Shown here piece by piece: positions 49,701-58,700 of a stretch of DNA of 64,000 nucleotides. The position numbers and the translations under genes are program-made. Position 1 is the stretch's first letter, and every line of letters begins with the position of its first letter. Origin of the DNA: Membranipora membranacea (Eukaryota; Bryozoa; Gymnolaemata; Cheilostomatida; Membraniporidae). Location: positions 18,230,001 through 18,294,000 of the forward strand of contig OU612072.1 of the NCBI GenBank assembly GCA_914767715.1, in the 5' to 3' direction. The notes beneath the pieces are model-generated. The model was given only the letters and a program-made list of their open reading frames with translations, was not told the origin of the DNA and searched no databases.

Positions 49701-52700
49701 CTGAGGAAGTATGTTGGCAAAGAGAAGGCTCTCCGGTTTCTTCAATTGAGGAAGCAGTTGAAACTTTCTCCAACCTCCAGGCCTCTCAAATCAGCCTATC
49801 AAAATCAAAGGACAAAAGAAGCACCAGCAATAAAAGAGGCAAAGCGGAGGGCGCTGCAGGCTATCTCTGTTGTGGAAAAAAGCAACACCATGAAGCATGA
49901 CATTAGCAAAGCGACAAACTCGACAGACGAAAGCCTGCGAATGCAGGAACTAAAATCAGAGGTGAAAGCTCTGGAGCTTTTTCTAAAATTTTGATTCTTG
50001 TTTTACTGTTTTAAAATGTGTCAACGTGTGAAATGAATATTTACTGTCTTTGTGTGTTCTTCATGACATCGATTATTTTTTATGGATGCACTCACCTCAA
50101 TAAAGCGTCTTCTAGCCTTCGTTTCTCAGTTTCCCCGCAGTGCCAAATATTATTATTTTTCTCTCAGTATTGCCCGGAGTAGATATTCATGTTGTAAATA
50201 GGTGTGCAGAAAGTCATCACAAAAATACACTGTATCTTACTGCAGCCACAGGCAATTTTTACTAGCTAATACCTTTGTTCCTCTCACACTAAACTTCTTG
50301 CAGCGTGAGTTTAAATGACTATCCTGCTATGAAAGGAAGCCCACTGTGTTTACATTGAGTTTCATTAGATTAGTAATATCCGGGTCATTGAACTAGTGCT
50401 TGCTACATGATTCAAGGGATGTGTGTTTTATACCTAGTGTTATTAATAGGTTAAACAAAATGCCAGGTTTATTTGTCAGAGTCAGCCAATCAGAGTGAAT
50501 GAGCTGAATTGTTGTGAAATGACAACTCCTCACTTGATAATACAATGTTGAGCAATGGAATGTTTTTATCTCACTGAGTAGATTTCAAGATGACTGAATG
50601 GGGTGGTTGTTTTCGCGCGGCTCATGAACTTGCAAAGAACGACATATCATCCGTTGTGTCATTAATTGCTAACCTTTTAATCCAAAATTAGGTACACAGT
50701 CACTTCATGACAATCACATTATTGCTAGAAATCATGGTTCATTTCGTTTGAGACTTTTTGACAGATAATATTTATAAGACAGCTTGGGGGTGGTTGTTTT
50801 CGCGCGGCTTAAGCAATGTTTTACAGTCCAATACCAGGCGGCACAATATCAAAACCTCAAAAGTGGTTATTTCTCCAGGTCTCACTTGTGACTGACTTTC
50901 ATCACTCACAGGCAAATGCTTGATTGAGGTAGATCACAAGATGACTGAATGGGGTGGTTGTTTTCGCGCGGCTCATGAACTTGCAAAGAACGACATATCA
51001 TTCGTTGTGTCATTAATTTCTAAAATTTTAATCCAAAATAAGGTACACAGTCACTTCATGACAATCACATCATTGCTAGAAAATCATGGTTCATTTCGTT
51101 TGAGACTTTTTGACAGATAATCTTTATAAGACAGCTTGGGGGGTGGTTGTTTTCGCGCGGCTTAAGCAATGTTTTACAGTCCAATACCAGGCCGCACAAT
51201 ATGAAAACCTCAAAGGTGGTTATTTCTCCAGGTCTCACTTGTGACTGACTTTCATCACTCACAGGCATATGCTTGATTGAGGTAGATTTCAAGATGACTG
51301 AATGGGGTGGTTGTTTTCGCGCGACTCATGAGCTTGCAAAGAACGACATGTCATCCGCTGTGTCATTAAGTTCTGACCTACTAATCTGAAATTTGGTACA
51401 CAGTCACCTTATGACAATCACATTATGGCTGCCAAATCATGGTCCATTATGATTGAGACTTTTTGACAGATTATCTTTATAAGACACTTTGGGGGGTGGT
51501 TGTTTTTGCGCGGCTTAAGCAATGTTTTACAGGGCAATACCAGGCCGCACAATATGAAAAGCTCGAAAGCGGTTATTTCTCCCACTCTCACTTGTGACTG
51601 ACTGTCATCACTCACAGGCAAATTCTTGATTGAGGTAGATTTCAAGATGAATGAATGGGGTGGTTGTTTTCGCGCGGCTCATGAACTTGCAAAGAACGAC
51701 ATATCATCCGTTGTGTCATTAACTTCTGACCTACTTATCTGAAATTTGGTACACAGTCACCTTATGACATTCGAATTATGGCTGCCAAATCATGGTTCAT
51801 TATGATTGAGACTTTTGACAGATAATCTTTATAAGACAGCTTGGGGGGTGGTTGTTTTCGCGCGGCTTAAGCAATATTTTACAGTCCAATACCAGGCGGC
51901 ACAATATGAAAAACTCAAAAGTCGTTATTTCTCCAGGTCTCACATGTGACTGACTTTCATCACTCACAGGCAAATGCTTGATTGAGGTAGATTTCAAGAT
52001 GACTGAATGGGGTGGTTAATTTCGCGCGGCTCATGAACTTGCAAAGAACGACATATCATCCGTTGTGTCATTAAGTTCTGACCTACTAATCTGAAATTTG
52101 GTACACAGTCACCTTATGATAATCGCATTATGGATGCAAAATCACGGTTCATTATGTTTGAGACTTTTTAACAGATTATCTTTATAAGACACTTTGGGGG
52201 GTGGTTGTTTTTGCGCGGCTTAAGCAATGTTTTACAGGGCAATACCAGGCTGCACAATATGAAAAGCTCGAAAGCGGTTATTTCTCCCACTCTCACTTGT
52301 GACTGACTGTCATCACTCACAGGCAAATTCTTGATTGAGGTAGATTTCAAGATGAATGAATGGGGTGGTTGTTTTCGCGCGGCTCATGAACTTGCAAAGA
52401 ACGACATATCATCCGTTGTGTCATTAACTTCTGACCTACTTATCTGAAATTTGGTACACAGTCACCTTATGACAATCGAATTATGGCTGCCAAATCATGG
52501 TTCATTATGATTGAGACTTTTTGACAGATAATCTTTATAAGACACTTTGGGGGGTGGTTGTTTTCGCGTGGCTTAAGCAATATTTTACAGTCCAATACCA
52601 GGCGGCACAATATGAAAAACTCAAAAGTCGTTATTTCTCCAGGTCTCACATGTGACTGACTTTCATCACTCACAGGCAAATGCTTGATTGAGGTAGGTTT

Positions 52701-55700
52701 CAAGATGACTGAATGGGGTGGTTATTTTCGCGCGGCTCATGAATTTGCAAAGAACGACATATCATCCGTTGTGTCATTAAGTTCTGACCTACTAATCTGA
52801 AATTTGGTACACAGTCACCTTATGATAATCACATTATGGATGCAAAATCACGGTTCATTATGTTTGAGACTTTTTAACAGATATCTTTATAAGACAGCTT
52901 AGGGGGTGGTTGTTTTCGCGCGGCTTAAGCAATATTTTACAGTGCAATACCCATCCTCACAATATGAAAAGCTCAAAAGTAATTATTTCTCCTGCTCACA
53001 CTTGTGACTGACTGCCATCACTCCTAGGCAAATGCTTGACGGAGGTAGATTTTATGATGAATGAATGGGGTGGTTGTTTTCGCGCGGCTCATGAACCTGC
53101 AATGAAAGTATGTGTGTTCTGTGATGTGGCAACTACACATCTATCCACTGCTGGCTTAGTGCACCTTTCTTCGCAAACCAGACATCTCTAAATCATAGGA
53201 GCTTTAAATAACTAGTGTTTGCGAAAAATAGATCCCCAAAGTACCATATGAAAAAGAGGCTTTATACACTCATTCAATGAGATACCACCACCATCCCCAT
53301 GGTACAACTTTGGCCATCATAGTGGCAGCCAGAACATCATGGTATGCTCCACTTAGATGATCTGACCCATTTAGAATGGTGATAAACAGCTGGGCTCTCG
53401 ATATGGACAGTCACAAATAGGGGGACAGTTTACAATAGGGGGGGACGGTTTACAATAGGGGGGGACAGTTTACAATAGGGGGGGACAGTTTACAATAGGC
53501 CTGTTTTTATTGTAAAGTGTCCCCGGGACAGTTTACAATATTGTAAAGTGTCTCGGGGTTGTTTTCGCGCGGGGGACAGTTTACAATACTACACCGGGAG
53601 CTTTTGAATCTATTTTCCAGGTTGTTACCTATAATTTAATTGATTTTTACGTCTCCTGAGATTTAAAAACAATTATATTAATCTTTCAACCAATCATTGT
53701 TCGGTCAGCACACAAGCTAATAACATAACAGTCTAGTTCAATGGCACTGTCTATATACAATCATACCCTCGGCACTATGGCCACCAGATTTGTAAAAAAT
53801 ATTTTTCTTGTCAGTATGTTCACCCAACGCTTGCGAATGGTATGACTAATGATTTGGCAACTGCATTATGTGAACAGCTAACAGAATATAGTCAACCTAG
53901 AGCTCTCCTACTCACACAATTACATAAGAATCAGTGCATCTTCAGCATTTTTACTAAAAATATGCTCAGCGACACTTACAAGTTGAAGTTCTAGTCAATA
54001 AAAACAAGATCTGTCACTGCAAACCTTTTTTGAGCACCCACATAGTCTTTTTCATTGAGATATCATCATGGACAGTTTGAAAATCATCAACATTTTTCGC
54101 TATCGATAGGCACCGTGTTTGCCTGACTAAGATGACCTTGTAGCCACTCACTTTGTAGCTCTTGCAATCAAGTATTTGCTTATACACAGAGGGACTGTCC
54201 CTATCCCTCAAGCATATGATATAAGCTTGATAAACTAGCTAGGTCAGTTCAAAACCTCAGATTTGGCCAATAAAACTAACTGTCCATCAATTAATCTATT
54301 TCTTTTGGCATATCAAACATAAAGCTTTTCACATTTGCCTGATACATTATAGTACGTCATAGTTATTGATCATGTTTGATAAACATAGTTACACTTATTT
54401 GAAGTATTATCGCAACCAGATAGCTGTTGGACCTTGATGGCCCAGGATCGAATTCCACTCGGGACTCATTTTAAAATGACACAATCAGATCACAAAAGAT
54501 TTGCAGACTGTAGCGAGGTGAAGGTTGACAACCAAATATGTGTAGCCATCACTCCTCTCTTCTATTCCTCTGTGGCTTTTCTTATTATTCAGGGAAACTT
54601 GTCAGTGAAAAGTTAAAGTGTACACCCCGATAAACTGACATAAATGGTAAAACAGGCATCTTACCTGTCAGGCAGATCCTCCAGATCACAGTAACATATA
54701 GACAGTTTCTTTAGTGATGTCAGCTCACCGACTACTGAAGGTAAGACTCCTGAGCTGAACCTAGTACACTCAAGATCCAGCTCTTCTAAATTGACTAGTT
54801 GTCCCATGCTGCAAGTATAGAAATGCAGGGTCAAAATGTGCAAAGTATCAGAATCATGTGACTTCAAAATCAGGTGAACTATACTAAAATATCTGAGATT
54901 TGAAACACAATGATATAACTCTATCAATCGGTTATTGTCCCAGTTGGCACAAACTGCTACCTTACAAAAGATGAAAGATTCTTAAAGTGATGGACTGCTA
55001 GAATTATTTGAGGTCTGAGTTGGAAAAAATAATAATCAAGCTCCTCTAAATTCCTCAGCTTTCTCATGCTGCAAGTATGGAAATGCAAAATGTCAAAGTG
55101 TGCAAGGCGTTTAGAGTCATGAAACTTTAAAACTGATTTTTAAGTGTTATAAGTCTGTCTTAAGACAGTTTGAAAATCATCAACATTTTTCTCTATTGAT
55201 AGGCACCGTGTTTGCCTGACTAAGATGACCTTGTAGCCACTCACTTTGTAGCTCTTGCAATCAACTATTTGCTTATACACAAAGGGAATGTCCCTATCCC
55301 TGAAGCATAAGATATAAGCTTGAGGAGGAGAGGAGAGGTATACACCCTAGGGTGCTGGGGGCTGGAACAATCAACAATGAAAGCTCCCACAGTGGGGCTC
55401 GAACCCACAACTCCTGCAGCACTAATCGCCTGGCAGTGAATAGCAAGCGCGCTAACCGATTGCGCCATCTCACCATCCCCAAAACAGAATGGGTCGATGG
55501 CGCTAATTACATAGCCCGCTATTCACTACTCGGAGTTGTGTTCTCTCATCCCACAGCACATTCAAATCCACCATTGCCACCCTATGAAACACAGCGTACG
55601 TGTAAGGGTTATTGGCCTTACATGGATAGGTCAGGTCAAAACCTCAGATTCGGCCAATAAAACTAATTGTCCATCAATTAATCTATTTCTTTTGGCAGAT

Positions 55701-58700
55701 CAAATATAAAGCTTTTCACATTTGCCTGATACATTATACTACAGCATAGTTATTGATCATATTTGATAAACATAGTTAGACTTATTAGAAGGATTATCGC
55801 AACCAGATAGCTGTTGGACCTTGATGGCCCAGGATGGAGTTCCACTCGGGACTCATTTTACAATGACACAATCAGATCACAAAAGATTTGCAGACTGTAG
55901 CGAGGTCAAGGTTGACAACCAAATATGTGTAGCCATCACCCATCTCTTCTATTCCCCTTTGGATTTACTTATTATTCAGGGAAACCTGTCAGTGAAAAGT
56001 TAAAGTGTACACCCCGATAAACTGACATAAATGGTAAAACAGGCATCTTACCTGTCAGGCAGATCCTCCAGATCACAGTAACATATAAACAGTTTCTTTA
56101 GTGATGTCAGCTCACCGACTACTGAAGGTAAGACTCCTGAGCTGAACTGATTATGGTTAAGTTCAAGCTCTTCTAAATTGACTAGTTGTCCCATGCTGCA
56201 AGTATGGAAATGCAGGGTCAAAATGTGCAAAGTATCAGAATCATGTGACTTCAAAATCAGGTGAACTATACTAAAATATCTGAGATTTGAAACACAATGA
56301 TATAACTCTATCAATCGGTTATTGTCCCAGTTGGCACAAACTGCTACCTTACAAAAGATGAAAGATTCTTAAAGTGATGGACTGCTAGAATTATTTGAGG
56401 TCTGAGTTGGAAAAAATAATAATCAAGCTCCTCTAAATTCCTCAGCTTTCTCATGCTGCAAGTATGGAAATGCAAAATGTCAAAGTGTGCAAGGCGTTTA
56501 GAATCATGAAACTTTAAAACTGATTTTTAAGTCTTATAAGTCTGTCTTAAGACAGTTTGAAAATCATCAACATTTTTCTCTATTGATAGGCACCGTGTTT
56601 GCCTGACTAAGATGACCTTGTAGCCACTCACTTTGTAGCTCTTGCAATCAACTATTTGCTTATACACAGAGGGAATGTCCCTATCCCTCAAGCATGATAT
56701 AAGCTTGAGAAACTAGCTAGGTCAGGTCAAAACCTCAGATTTGGCCAATAAAACTAACTGTCCATCAATTAATCTATTTCTTTTAGCAGATCAAATATGA
56801 AGCTTTTCACATTTGCCTGATACATTATACTACGTCATAGTTATTGATCATGTTTGATAAACATAGTTAGACTTATTAGAAGTATTATCGCAACCAGATA
56901 GCTGTTAGACCTTGATGGCCCTGGATCGAATTCCACTCGGGACTCATTTTACATTGACACAATCAGATCACAAAAGATTTGCAGACTGTAGCGAGCTCAA
57001 GGTTGACAACAAAACATGTGTAGCCATCACTCCTCTCTTCTATTCCTCTTTGGCTTTACTTATTATTCAGGGAAACTTGTCAGTGAAAAGTTAAAGTGTA
57101 CACCCCGATAAACTGACATAAATGGTAAAACAGGCATCTTACCTGTCAGGCAGATCCTCCGGAAGACAGTAAACTATATCCAGTTTCTTTAGTGATGTCA
57201 GCTCACAGACTACTGAAGGTAAGACTCCTGAGCTGAACTGATTATGGTTAAGTTCAAGCTCTTCTAAATTGACTAGTTGTCCCATGCTGCAAGTATGGAA
57301 ATGCAGGGTCAAAATGTGCAAAGTATCAGAATCATGTGACTTCAAAATCAGGTGAACTATACTAAAATATCTGAGATTCGAAACACAATGATATTACTCT
57401 ATCAATCGGTTATTGTCCCAGTTGGCACAAACTGCCACCTTACAAAAGATGAAAGATTCTGAAAGTGATGGACTGCTAGAATTATTTGAGGTCTGAGTTG
57501 GAAAAAATAATAATGCTATGGCATATGAGGTTGCATAGAATGATATTCAATATGACCCACTCGTTTCGTTCATTGACATTACCTTAAACAAATACTTCAA
57601 CTCAAGATGCATACAGAGCCTATACCGTGTGAGCCAATATAATTGTCATGACAAACTGATTGATCAAACCTTGGAAGATGTAGAAACATTTATACTATCA
57701 TTGATTCAATGTCTAAAATACTAATTTTAGGAGTAGGAGGTGGCTCGATGGTTAGAGCGCCGGACTTTCATCATGCAAGTGTTGAAAGTCGTGGGTTCGA
57801 ATCCCACTGCAGTCCACTGACTACTGGGAGTTGTTGGATCCCCCAGGTGTGCTCCGACCTGCCCACAAACTGAGAGCAAATTGGCGCAGTCATTGCAGCC
57901 TCGCCCTTAAGGCACACTATTTAGCCACCACGATGTGGTGAGTGACCAACCATTGTGATTTTAACCAACATTTTTTTAACTGACATAAACAATAATTTTG
58001 AAGAAAAATAGCATAAAGTTGATAATAAGACGCCGCTAATTGTAAAGTGATTTTCACAATCCGATAAAATTTGATCCAGTTATGAGCAATAAGCTGGATT
58101 ATTGACAGCAAATAAATGGTACCACCATTAATTCTGCACCTTCCAATGTCGTTGAATTGCCCCTCAATTAAGTGCCTCACTTCAGCTGTATATGGTGTCC
58201 AGTCTAGGCTTGTTATTTAGTCTATGCCCTAATCGAAATTAAGTCACATTCAAAGCTGATGCACAGATTGATAAACTTATTGATGTGCTATCCCAAGACT
58301 TCAAAGATTTTGCTCCTTGTGAATCAGCCACATCAACGATTGACAAAGAGTTCATCAAACTCATGAATCAAAACACTAAAATCATTGATGGACATGAAAC
58401 GTTGCCATTACCTCTAAAATCAAAGCAAATTCAGAACGGTAGTAGAAAATAAAATTTTACAATTGGTGTGTGCTCCAAAATTTAGATGTCCGCTGTTATA
58501 ATGCTGACTCCAGAAAAGCACAATGAACCTACAGATTTCCAAAGTTTAAAACTTTGATGTTCTAAACTTCTACATATTGTATCTTGTTGTCAGCATTGAA
58601 ATATTATGATTTCCTAAACTACCAGACTAAGCTGTCTCTTGCTCAATTAGGCCTCTAACTAAGTCTTGGGTTACTATGTATTAACAAAATAAATTCAATC

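Larger units (their letters stand above)
43317..53593 (+). mobile_element. Large DNA transposon, 10,277 bp, unassigned superfamily
   Basis: Ends are TGTAGTATTGTAAACTGTCC on the left and the exact inverse on the right, flanked by CCGG (43313-43316 and 53594-53597). The paralogous empty site near 62,985 reads GATTACCAGCAGCTG, with CCAG where CCGG is duplicated, which supports a 4-bp target duplication. Long inverted repeats (about 43,317-44,397 and 52,508-53,593) include 20-bp tandem repeats (CCTATTGTAAACTGTCCCCC) and subterminal 353-bp units. The middle holds one plus-strand multi-exon gene (45.3-50.0 kb). A 4-bp duplication with TGTNR termini recalls Ginger elements, but no integrase motif is seen inside, so the class stays open. 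It inserted into the ROCO-caspase intron region. Confidence 0.85.

Noticed and set aside
51065-52703. Repeated minus-strand frames of 60-78 codons starting MKSTSIKHLPVSD
   Set aside because: They sit in the near-identical subterminal units of the transposon, so they do not give independent evidence of coding; lengths vary and there is no domain.
43317-53593. Polinton/Maverick identity for the 10.3-kb element
   Set aside because: The target duplication is 4 bp rather than 6 bp, and no DNA polymerase, packaging ATPase or capsid-like frame is visible.
57731-57830. Functional tRNA gene
   Set aside because: A and B boxes are present, but the acceptor stem does not pair and the anticodon arm is replaced by another hairpin; it is a SINE head. 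The same applies to 55,385-55,475 and 16,935-17,030.
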